Source: Diphasiastrum complanatum
Lineage: Eukaryota > Streptophyta > Lycopodiopsida > Lycopodiales > Lycopodiaceae
Length of the DNA: 64,000 bases
Assembly: GCA_029204225.1 (NCBI GenBank)
Contig: CM055092.1
Coordinates: 81,515,464 to 81,579,463, forward strand
Direction: 5' to 3'
Part shown: piece by piece, positions 24,371 through 33,939 of the stretch
Layout of the letters: each line of letters opens with the position of its first letter
How positions within the stretch are numbered: the stretch's first letter is position 1
The notes under the pieces: model-generated
What the model saw: the letters and a program-made list of their open reading frames with translations, nothing else
Databases searched by the model: none
Told to the model about the DNA's origin: nothing
Made by a program: the position numbers and the translations under genes

Positions 24371-25483
24371 TAAGTCTACCCTAAACCCTTAAGTTAAATT
24401 CGACTTGTGCTTATGTTTTTTTGAGGGTTTTCATTTGCACACCTTACAGTTAAATGTTTTTTTATATGGCAAAAAAATAAAATGTTTATGCGGCAATCTG
24501 ATGTGGGGGGGTCTCTCACCCATATATGTATGCATATGGCCACAGTACGAAGGCATTACTCAAGTTATTGGAGAGGCAAGACGTGTAGATAAACTGGGCT
24601 ACTGCTCCTCAGGTACGACGTCAAATACATTTTTCTTCTTTAAATTCACTATTGTCTCTAAGATCTAGTACATGTATCAAAAGACCAATTCATGTTTGTT
24701 GCGCATGTAGGAACAACAAGCCCAATCTGCTGACAAGCATGAGGATGGATCAGATGTATCCACCTAGTATTTTTGTTATGTAGGAAGCCTATATATCCTT
24801 GTGCATAGATACTTATTTTCTTAGATAAATTGTTCTGATTGGTACATTTGCCAGAGTTTTAGCAATGAGTTTATGCATATTCTTGAACTTTGACTAATTA
24901 TGTATTTGAACTATATTTGGTATACAACCATGTTAGAATGTTTGTCTTGTATCTTCTAAAGTGTAATTGTTCACATGTATTGACTCGCATGACATTTAAT
25001 TTTAGTATCTCTGATTATTGGGGTATAATGGAGCTAGTATTTATTTATTCGGACTCATTATTGAATGAACCTCATTTATTTGGACTCGACATTTTTCCAA
25101 ACTCTTTGATGTGTAATTTAACTATCTATGGTGGAATGGAAGGAGTGACTTATCTTTTTCGTTATCAAACTAAACTCATTTACTTGAATTTATTTCTTGC
25201 ACTAATTAATTCAATAGGGTTGTATTTTTTAAAACTATATTTGGTTGCTTGTAGCAGCTATCTCATATGTGTTTAATTTATTTCTCGTGACACGTCTCCG
25301 AGTCAAGGATCTGGCCACAGTTGAGGGTCATCCTATTTTTCCTCCATGAGTGAAGATGAGGTCCTCAGTTAGATGGATGGGATGTCTCCCTCGCATACAT
25401 GCAGAATCATGGATAGAATGCGGGGTCGTTGAGAGACATGGAGAGAGAGATGAAAGACTTAATGGTAATCAACACTCCCAATT
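24371..25483. other. AT-rich, intron-like stretch
   Basis: The composition changes to T-rich between possible exons. Short exon-like pieces with acceptor-type borders can be seen at about 24711 (GCATGTAG, then GAACAACAAGCCCAATC) and about 25290-25460. The 128-codon frame at 24890-25276 is hydrophobic and AT-driven, and I do not regard it as a gene. Confidence 0.3.
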
Positions 25484-25640
25484 CCAGGAAGGTGTGTAGC
25501 CCTTGTTTTCTTCCGTTCAAGGCGTGGTTCATCGTGGTTCAAATGTTTCTTGCAGGAAGTTCCACAGAAAAGCCCAAACACCGTAGGGAGGGAGCATGGG
25601 CTGACATTCTAGAATAGGATATAATCATATGGTTCGGAAG
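25484..25640 (+). repeat. Second copy of the 145-bp transposase-linked segment
   Basis: Parallels 8925-9070. Here an open frame ends KPKHRREGAWADILE with a TAG, after an acceptor-like TTTCTTGCAG at 25547-25556. This suggests a terminal exon of the preceding transposase-like gene. Confidence 0.45.
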
Positions 25641-25659
25641 TTTTGATAAGCTCTCTATA

Positions 25660-25663
<4 letters not shown>

Positions 25664-25706
<43 letters not shown>
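25664..25706. repeat. (TA)n microsatellite
   Basis: GTGTGTATATATATA... makes a run of about 20 TA units that follows a short GT run. Confidence 0.95.
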
Positions 25707-25709
<3 letters not shown>

Positions 25710-25969
25710 GTAGACATATTCAATGGGCCAAGAACATCATCTATGAACATTCATTCACATTCAGTCATCAACAGAATCCATAACATAATCTATATGTTAT
25801 TTTGATCATTGTTAGATTCAATAGAATACAAGACATTTGTATATTGACATAATTCTCAATTTTTTTTAATATCTTGTCTGACTAGATATGCCATTAGTTC
25901 TCAATGATATACATGTCCAAGTTGAGGCATTCTTGGTAGTCCATTTAATATTCGATTTGATATGAAAGT
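25707..25969. other. Left flank of element B
   Basis: AT-rich spacer with no gene. It ends with the 5-bp target duplication AAAGT at 25965-25969. Confidence 0.5.
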
Positions 25970-26620
25970 TGTGAAAAACTCAGATCCAAAAGATGCTAAA
26001 GTTTCATAAAGATCTTGGCCATGGAAGTTATGCACATCTAGATTGAAAAAATGATAGAAATTGTGATGTTAAGCATACTAACATCAACTAACATCAAAAT
26101 CTGATCATAAGCTTCCACAAACAGAAACTTGCTGTCCCTGTCCGTACTTCAGAGCCTACAACCTGCATTTCACACGTGTGAAGCCATAGCAACAAAGAAA
26201 TCACAATTCTAGTGGCTAGAATGCAAGATATGAACAAAAAAGTGAGAGAGAAGAAGATGGACCTTCAAAGAGCATAACATTCATTCAATAGAATGAAAAT
26301 GAGATGTGTACATACTCGTGGAGATGGCTATTTATAGCAGCCATAGTGCCTCTTGGCCACTTGTCTTATGATAGGCTAAAATTGGGGTCCAATAGGATTC
26401 ACCCATATACCTAGAAATTTGGTCAAATAGGAATGCACCAAATTATGAGCCAATAGAAGAGCTCCACACTCGACCTCCTCTAATTAATGTGACCTCAAAA
26501 GTAGTGTACACATACTTTGGGCCTCTACATACATGTATGAACCTATCTCTAACTTTTATTTGGCCATAGGCCTACAAAATCTCAAGTTAGGAAAATACTA
26601 CTAGTTGACAATTTTTCACA
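25970..26620 (-). repeat. Element B 3' LTR (651 bp)
   Basis: Starts TGTGAAAAATTG at 26620 on the minus strand and ends CACA at 25970. A TATA box (rc of TTTATAGCAGCC) lies near 26330. Compared with the 5' LTR it lacks two A/T bases in the ATGTTTAGTTGATGTTTAG region. Confidence 0.95.
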
Positions 26621-29600
26621 CTCCCTCTTCAACTAGTTTTAGCATAGATTTAGAAAGTACACCAAGACTTGTTCTATGCTTGAAAAATAAGTCCTTTCCC
26701 AATGCTTTGGTAAAGATATCAGCCACACATTCCTTTGATGGGACATGTTCAAGCTTGATCTCTTTTGCCAACACTTGTTCTCTCACAAAATGGTAAGCCA
26801 CCTCGATATGTTTGCTCCTTGCATGGAAAACCGGATTGCTTGCTAGACTTTGGGCTGAAAGGTTGTCACAAAAGATGATTGGACTCTCTGAAAAATCCAG
26901 CAAATGAAGCTCCATAATCATCCTCTTGATCCACACCATCTCCTTTGTGCATGATGTCAAAGCTTTGTACTCGGCCTCACTAGAAGAAAGTGATATAGTT
27001 GCTTGTTTCTTCGACATCCATGAGATAGCTCCATCACCTATGAAAATAGCATGTGCATTTATGGATTTTCTATCCATAAGGTCTCCTGCAAAATCTGAAT
27101 CTGAAAAACCAAATAAGTTAGGTGATGAGCCTCTATAAACAATGCCAAAATCTTTTGTTCCCGAGATGTATCTCAAGATCCTCTTTCCTAGTTTCCAATG
27201 TTCTATGCTAGGATCTTGCATGAATTGGCTTAATCTACCAACACAATAAGATAAATCAGGTCTTGTGATGGTTAGATATATAAGAGAACCTATTAGCTTC
27301 CTATAGAGAGTAATGTCCTCGAAGGATCTTTCATTACCTCTTATAGTTAGCTTTACATGTGATTCCATAGGTGTATCAATAGGATTTGCATCTACCATAT
27401 GAAATCTATTGAGAATAGAAATAGCATACTTCTCTTGTGAAATAAAAGTGATTTGAGAAGTTCTAATTACTTCTATTCCTAAGATATAGCTCAAAAGACC
27501 AAGATCATGCACTTCAAATTCCTTTTTTAGTGCTTTCTTGATATCTTCTATATCTTCCTTGTTCCCTCCACTTAAAATAATGTCATCCACATAAATTAGA
27601 AGGATTGTAACATCATTAGCACTAATTCTAAAGTAAAGTGAATGATCATACTCACTCATAGTGAAGTTTTGAGAAAGTAGAAAAGAGTTAAGCCTAGCAT
27701 ACCAACTCCTTGGTGCTTGCTTAAGACCATACAAACTTTTTTGTAGAAAACACACATGATTAGGCTTGCTATGAGAAACATAGCTCTCGGGTTGCTCCAT
27801 GTAGACTTCCTCTTCAAGATCACCATTCAAGAAAGCATTAGAAATGTCTAATTGCCAAAGATCCCATCCATAAAGAGTTGCAAGGGAAATGATTACTCTT
27901 ATGCTCACCATCTTTGCCACGGGTGCAAAGGTTTCCTCATAGTCAATGCCATGCTCTTGAGCATAACCTTTAGCCACCAACCTTGCCTTGAACTTGTTGA
28001 TAGATCCATCTTGATTTGTCTTTACCTTGAAGATCCATTTGCATCCAATTGCACTTTTGCCCTTTGGAAGCTCCACCAATCTCCATGTGTTGTTCTTCAT
28101 AAGTGCTTCAAACTCAAGATCCATTGCTTGGATCCATTCCTCTTTTTGCCTTGCTTCATCTACACATGAAGGTACATCAAAAGAAGTTAGGAAAGCATAG
28201 TTGGATCCATCCACCACTTGCTTACCTTTGCCATCATAAGTGAGCCTTGAGGGTTTCACTTTATGCCTTGGAGTTCTCCTTGGAATTTGACTTGAAGAGG
28301 CTTCTTCAACATCCACATCCAATGTGTCATCAACTCCATTGTCATCAAGCACATTAGTTGCAACAACACCATCATCACTTGAAACAACTTTTGGAATGTT
28401 ACTTTCATCAAAAATGACATCCCTACTTGTGAACACTTTCTTGATTGAAGGAACATAAATCCTATATGCTTTGCTTACTTCACTATAACCAACAAAAATG
28501 CCCTTTCTTGAAGATGGATCCTCCTTAGTTCTATCATCAAGAGTAATGTTGAAGTAGCAAATGCATCCAAAAGTTCTTAGAAACTTGACATTAGGCTTCG
28601 TACCAAACAAAGCTTCAAAAGGGGTTTTTCCTTCCAATACAACACTTGGCCATCTATTGCAAAGGAAATTTGCACACAACAAAGCATCACTCCAAAAAGG
28701 TTTAGGAAGATTAGCATTCAATCTCATTGCCTTTGCACTCTCACACAAGGTTCTATTCTTCCTCTCGGCCACTCCATTTTGTTGTGGTGTTCTTGGACAT
28801 GTGTACTCCCTCTTGATCCCATGCTCATCACAAAAGGCTTTGAATTTGTTAGAAATGTATTCACCACCATTGTCGCTCCTCAAGCATTTGATTTTGGTTG
28901 TAAATTGAGTCTCAATAGCAACTTTGAACTTGACAAACACATCAAACACCTCATCCTTGCTCTTTAGTAGATAAACCCAACAAAATCTACTAAAATCATC
29001 AATGAAAGTTACATACATCTTAGCACCTCCATTGCTAATTGTAGTAACACCATGAATATCCGAATGCAAGAGAGAAAAAGGCATCTTAGATCTAGATATA
29101 GATCTAGTATATGGCAATCTATGTGATTTAGACAAAGCACATTCTTCACAAACATGATTCAAGCAAGTAAGAGACTTGGGAAGTCCCCTTACTACCTCCT
29201 TTTTGGCTATTTCCTCCAAGGCCTTGTAGTTGAGATGTCCCATCCTTTTATGCCATACCTCTTGAATTGACATTTGTTCATTTGCCATGCATCCAACTTG
29301 GTTAGCAACAACACATGCATCAAGCTTGAACAATTTCCCTTGCCTTTTCCCTTTTGCAATGATACTACACCCCTTTTTGATCAAGCAAGCATCACCATCA
29401 AACTCAACTTTGAATCCTTTGTCAAGCATTTGGCTTACACTAAGTAAGTTCTTGGTAATGGATGGAATGAGCAAAACATCTTTCAATTCTATATTCCTAT
29501 TTGTAGAAAGTGAAATAGGAATTGTGCCAATCCCCTTGATTGCACACTCACCATCATTTGCGGTATAGATTACCTTCCTATCACCATCAAATGCCATTAA

Positions 29601-30566
29601 AGATGAAAAATACTCTTTATGATATGTCATATGAGAAGTGGCTCCACTATCAATCCACCAAGGATCAATGTCTCCATGATTAGCCAACAAGCAAGATGAC
29701 ATAACAAAAGCATCATTTGAAAGAAGCTCATCCCCACCCTCATCAATAGTTAGATTGGTTTGCTTTTCCCCTTGATCCCTCTTTTTCTTAAAACAATCAC
29801 TAGCAAAATGCCCTTTGACTCCACAATAGAAACATTTTAGCTTAGATCTATCCTTCTTTTTGCCAAAAGTAGAGTGCTCACCTTGGTCTTGCCCTTTAGA
29901 CCAATTGCTTTTACCTTTGCCCTTGAACTTGCCTTTAGAGAACATTGCCTCCTCTTCTCCTCCTTGAGATGTAGAAGATGCTCCCACTCTTGCTTGCAAC
30001 CTGAATTCTTCAGCCAACAAGACCTCTTGCAAGTCTCCAACACTTGGTAAACATTTTTGGATAGCATAACTTTGAACAAGATTAGCATGATCATCCAACA
30101 AGCCATTGAGAATCACTTGAACAAGCTCCTCATTATTTATGCCATCATTAATGCATGCTAACTCATCATTCAATGCTTTAACTCTCAAAACAAAAGCATG
30201 TCCATTCTCACTCTTCTTTTGCATACAAGAAAAGATTTGCCTTCTTAAAGTCAACACTCTAGAAGTAGACTTGGATTCATAAACCTTCTTCAAGGCTTCC
30301 CAAGCTTCACTAGATGATGTGCACTTACCAACCTCTTTGATAAGCTCATTTGTCACATTCATCTTGATCATGTGAAGGGCTTTCTTTGCCCTCTTGTCAT
30401 ACCTCAATTGTTCTTGAGGTGCCAAAGGTCTCTCCTCCACACCTACAACAATATCCATCAACTCATTCATCTCAAGCAAAGACTCCATCCTTACTTTCCA
30501 AGTAGAATAGTTGAGGGAGGTAAGCCTATCATTGCTTTCCAACATGTAGCCTCCATTTGTAGCCAT
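26616..30566 (-). CDS. Copia Gag-Pol polyprotein (element B)
   Basis: An intact 1316-residue frame with all copia domains in order. Gag comes first (SNDRLTSLNYSTWKVRMESL at the N-terminus), then a CCHC zinc knuckle CFYCGVKGHFASDC at about 245. The protease active site is DSGATSHM at about 306. The HHCC finger starts at about 439. The integrase triad is D503, D565 and E601, with the D35E spacing. Reverse transcriptase has YVDD at 992-995, and RNase H has FSDSDFAGD near 1155 and SSSEAEYKAL. The ATG follows a leader of about 609 nt. The stop codon TGA is supplied by the first bases of the 3' LTR. The protein would be cleaved to Gag, PR, IN and RT-RH in cytoplasmic particles. It differs from the B' protein by four extra residues (near 203-207, GGEEEA against GA). 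It is probably active or recently so. Confidence 0.97.
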   Translation of the reverse strand: MATNGGYMLESNDRLTSLNYSTWKVRMESLLEMNELMDIVVGVEERPLAPQEQLRYDKRAKKALHMIKMNVTNELIKEVGKCTSSSEAWEALKKVYESKSTSRVLTLRRQIFSCMQKKSENGHAFVLRVKALNDELACINDGINNEELVQVILNGLLDDHANLVQSYAIQKCLPSVGDLQEVLLAEEFRLQARVGASSTSQGGEEEAMFSKGKFKGKGKSNWSKGQDQGEHSTFGKKKDRSKLKCFYCGVKGHFASDCFKKKRDQGEKQTNLTIDEGGDELLSNDAFVMSSCLLANHGDIDPWWIDSGATSHMTYHKEYFSSLMAFDGDRKVIYTANDGECAIKGIGTIPISLSTNRNIELKDVLLIPSITKNLLSVSQMLDKGFKVEFDGDACLIKKGCSIIAKGKRQGKLFKLDACVVANQVGCMANEQMSIQEVWHKRMGHLNYKALEEIAKKEVVRGLPKSLTCLNHVCEECALSKSHRLPYTRSISRSKMPFSLLHSDIHGVTTISNGGAKMYVTFIDDFSRFCWVYLLKSKDEVFDVFVKFKVAIETQFTTKIKCLRSDNGGEYISNKFKAFCDEHGIKREYTCPRTPQQNGVAERKNRTLCESAKAMRLNANLPKPFWSDALLCANFLCNRWPSVVLEGKTPFEALFGTKPNVKFLRTFGCICYFNITLDDRTKEDPSSRKGIFVGYSEVSKAYRIYVPSIKKVFTSRDVIFDESNIPKVVSSDDGVVATNVLDDNGVDDTLDVDVEEASSSQIPRRTPRHKVKPSRLTYDGKGKQVVDGSNYAFLTSFDVPSCVDEARQKEEWIQAMDLEFEALMKNNTWRLVELPKGKSAIGCKWIFKVKTNQDGSINKFKARLVAKGYAQEHGIDYEETFAPVAKMVSIRVIISLATLYGWDLWQLDISNAFLNGDLEEEVYMEQPESYVSHSKPNHVCFLQKSLYGLKQAPRSWYARLNSFLLSQNFTMSEYDHSLYFRISANDVTILLIYVDDIILSGGNKEDIEDIKKALKKEFEVHDLGLLSYILGIEVIRTSQITFISQEKYAISILNRFHMVDANPIDTPMESHVKLTIRGNERSFEDITLYRKLIGSLIYLTITRPDLSYCVGRLSQFMQDPSIEHWKLGKRILRYISGTKDFGIVYRGSSPNLFGFSDSDFAGDLMDRKSINAHAIFIGDGAISWMSKKQATISLSSSEAEYKALTSCTKEMVWIKRMIMELHLLDFSESPIIFCDNLSAQSLASNPVFHARSKHIEVAYHFVREQVLAKEIKLEHVPSKECVADIFTKALGKDLFFKHRTSLGVLSKSMLKLVEEGV

Positions 30567-31163
30567 GTTGCAATGATTGATCTCTGATCTTTGACCTGTT
30601 CCAATGCACTAAGCACTCTCTTGAATCAACAAATGAAACACAAGAAGAAATCACAAAGATTTGGAACCTAAAACCTTACTTTTTCTCTCTTTTCCTCACT
30701 TTTTCCTTAATTTTAGCCACTAGTTTTATGATTTCTTGATCAAACCAAGACCAAACCTCAATATACTTGCTTTTCCCTCACTCCTAAGATTGAAATACAC
30801 TCTTGAATCATTCAGCAAACTGAAAATCAGAGGGTTACATCAATTTTGAAGTTTTTGACATGAAGAAGCAAGAAATTGAATCAAAAAACTATATGCTAGA
30901 ATGGAAAACTAATAGGATCTTGTTGGATCTTGCATCTCCCTCTTTCCAAAACAATTTTTGTCTCCTTATTCTGATAAGTACAGAGGGAATTCGCCCTACT
31001 TCAATTGAAATGCATACAAATGATGTTTTGATCACAAAGATCCAATTTCTACACATAAATCAACAAGATTTTTAGCTAGAAACTTGATTGGAATGCTACA
31101 AAAGCAAACTCGCCCACAAATCTCTTCTAAATCTGGCAAAACCTGCACATTTGGCCGCCTAAT

Positions 31164-31175
31164 GCTCTGATACCA
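31164..31175 (-). promoter_or_regulatory. Element B primer-binding site (initiator-Met tRNA)
   Basis: TGGTATCAGAGC on the minus strand starts immediately after the 5' LTR. This is the standard copia site complementary to the 3' end of initiator methionine tRNA. Confidence 0.95.
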
Positions 31176-31828
31176 TGTGAAAAACTCAGATCCAAAAGAT
31201 GCTAAAGTTTCATAAAGATCTTGGCCATGGAAGTTATGCACATCTAGATTGAAAAAATGATAGAAATTGTGATGTTAAGCATACTAAACATCAACTAAAC
31301 ATCAAAATCTGATCATTAGCTTCCACAAACAGAAACTTGCTGTCCCTGTCCGTACTTCAGAGCCTACAACCTGCATTTCACACGTGTGAAGCCATAGCAA
31401 CAAAGAAATCACAATTCTAGTGGCTAGAATGCAAGATATGAACAAAAAAGTGAGAGAGAAGAAGATGGACCTTCAAAGAGCATAACATTCATTCAATAGA
31501 ATGAAAATGAGATGTGTACATACTCGTGGAGATGGCTATTTATAGCAGCCATAGTGCCTCTTGGCCACTTGTCTTATGATAGGCTAAAATTGGGGTCCAA
31601 TAGGATTCACCCATATACCTAGAAATTTGGTCAAATAGGAATGCACCAAATTATGAGCCAATAGAAGAGCTCCACACTCGACCTCCTCTAATTAATGTGA
31701 CCTCAAAAGTAGTGTACACATACTTTGGGCCTCTACATACATGTATGAACCTATCTCTAACTTTTATTTGGCCATAGGCCTACAAAATCTCAAGTTAGGA
31801 AAATACTACTAGTTGACAATTTTTCACA
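31176..31828 (-). repeat. Element B 5' LTR (653 bp) with promoter
   Basis: Contains a TATA box, TATAAATA on the minus strand near 31540, within GGCTGCTATAAATAGCC. Transcription would start some 30 bases downstream of it. The sequence is near-identical to the B' LTRs. Confidence 0.9.
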
Positions 31829-31833
31829 AAAGT

Positions 31834-33939
31834 GAGGAGATGTGAAAAGATCAATCTACTATCAATTACTTTACAAAGTTTGGACATTATTAAACATATT
31901 TGAAATGTCACTACAAACTACTTGAACAAGCTCGTGATGGAACAAAGGACCCTGTCAAAAATGAACATTTATCATGCCACCATAGATTTTTCATATCAAA
32001 TGATGTTTTTCCACCAAACTCGAGCATTGATCAACTTTGGTAGTCACTTAGAAAAGATCCAAGCTCCAGTTAGAAAAATAATAATTACGTGACTAGTCAA
32101 AATTTTGACATGAAGGCTCAAAGCTATGCAGAGTTCAATTTTTCTATCTTACTCCAGAAGTTCTCACATATGAACAAATAGCTTTGCTACTAATGAATTT
32201 TCAAAAAACCATCATAGTTTGAACAAATACTCCTATTCGAGCAATGCTCGAGCCGATGACATATTTTACTATTCCATTAGTGCAAACTACTAGAATACTA
32301 TTTCAGTATGAACAAAGTTTTTCATGAATGACCTTTTCTAGCCTACTTGAGCAATGCTTGAGTTTGAAGAAATATGTGCACACATAGAAAGTACAAAAGA
32401 TTGCTCCAACTCAAGATGTATACTTTATGTCTTCTAGAGGAAAATAATTCATGAATGCAAGTCGCTCCTGCAAATCAAGCTCGTTGAAGAACTAATCTTT
32501 CTAGTAGCAAGAGGTTGTGGCTCCCTCAACAAGGACAAGACATAGTCCTCTTCATTTGTACATTTTCCTACTTTTTCCAAGCTCATTTGGCATAAACAAA
32601 TGTCATTCTCATATGCAACTCATTAACCCATTAATTTGTTAAGTTGCCATTAACCTGCAAATGAAGTAATGTTGACCCATGACACGAATGCTAACATTTA
32701 TAGAGATAGCAAGAAGCCATTGTAGACCATATTAAAGTCTTCACCTAAGTTTTGACTAATAATGTATTATGGAAGGAGCTTGGCAGATGACATTCTGCTT
32801 GCCTCCTTCCTTTGCATAATGAGTTATAACCATTGTGAAATTGATTCATCATCTAGAAAAAAAAATCTTCTTTTTTCTCCTCTGTCATGGTGTGATTAGT
32901 GTTTGTACATTTTGCTTTCTAAGGAGTCTAAAAATTGGGCAAAAAAGTCCACATGTGCTCATGACATTACAAAAAAAAATTCAACAATGACAAATATAGA
33001 GACTACGGTTCTCACCATCAAAGCTAAATTTTATTTCTCATTTCATATCCCATTTTCATGTTCAATTTTTAGCTCCAATACCCTAAAAACTTAGGGCCTC
33101 TCAACAAGCAATCAAGTACACTTGAAATTTGCCAAGGCATATATAATGACTAGCTATGTAACGAAGCCGAACTTATGTAAAAAATTTGGACCTAGAACCC
33201 TAATCTTGAATTGGGTTATCAAAGCACTCGATTGCAATTGAATTTGCCAAGCATTTCAAATTCTACTTAGGGTACAAATGCAAGGGGCCACATGACATTT
33301 TGTTAAGGGTAATGAACCCAAATGTTTGCACATTAAGGTACATCCTTAATGGGCGTTGTGGCACCGTGACCTAGGTTTCTCTCTATTGTTTTGTGCGTCT
33401 CTATCTCTCTCTCCCGTCACCTGCCAGTGATACATTTGTTTCTCGTCACCTATTTGTTATACATAGGAATTCATTTTTGTGATTTCATAAGCATTAGCTT
33501 CTGATGGTTAAGATTAAAAAGTATAGGTATTTGGAATCTGATAATGGTCCTAGTTCATAGTCATGAATTTTGTGCGTCATAGTGTTTTATTTAGTGTTAT
33601 GCAGATTGTTCTTTCTCTTTGAGATCAATCAAGTTCTAAATTTCAATTAGACTTTGCATGAGGACCTTGACTGTTCTAAAGATAACACCTCCATTATGCA
33701 TGATCAATATTGATTTTCTAGTTTGTAGTGTATAGTCTTGTCGATTATATGTTTTAAGTTTACACACCGGTGTATTTATACACCATCCAAATGATGTCAT
33801 TACCAAACAATGGGGTGTTAGAAAATATGGCCTACAACTAGAATTGATGACAAATGTCATTAGCATGCCGATTTTGCCCGTCTTTGGGGTCTATGTGAGT
33901 ATCATGCCTTGGGCAATCAAGTAAAAGCAAGGTAATCCT
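31834..33939. other. 2.1 kb AT-rich spacer
   Basis: No gene, LTR or structured repeat recognised. The longest frames are short and lie in AT-rich sequence. A pyrimidine-rich tract (CTCTATCTCTCTCTCCC) is near 33398-33415. This could be old, fully degraded transposon DNA. Confidence 0.4.

Larger units (their letters stand above)
25970..31828 (-). mobile_element. Element B: complete Ty1/copia retrotransposon
   Basis: A full-length element of 5859 bp. The LTRs (25970-26620 and 31176-31828) begin TGTGAAAAATTG and end TTTTTCACA on the minus strand. They differ by about two single-base deletions and one substitution. The 5-bp target duplication AAAGT flanks it at 25965-25969 and 31829-31833. The primer site lies next to the 5' LTR and a purine tract (AAGAGGGAG) precedes the 3' LTR. 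The coding region is a single open frame. LTR similarity indicates a recent insertion. It shares nearly its whole sequence with B' (48014-53862) in opposite orientation. Confidence 0.97.

Noticed and set aside
24890-25276. 128-codon hydrophobic frame
   Set aside because: Located in T-rich intron-like sequence. The hydrophobicity follows from base composition, and no motif or good context was seen.
26605-30587. Plus-strand frames over element B, and the corresponding minus-strand frames over B'
   Set aside because: They are antisense shadows of the intact polyprotein and occur identically in both copies only because the DNA is near-identical.
33380-33420. Pyrimidine tract CTCTATCTCTCTCTCCC as a promoter or splice signal
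   Set aside because: No exon or transcription unit adjoins it. It looks like a short degenerate microsatellite.
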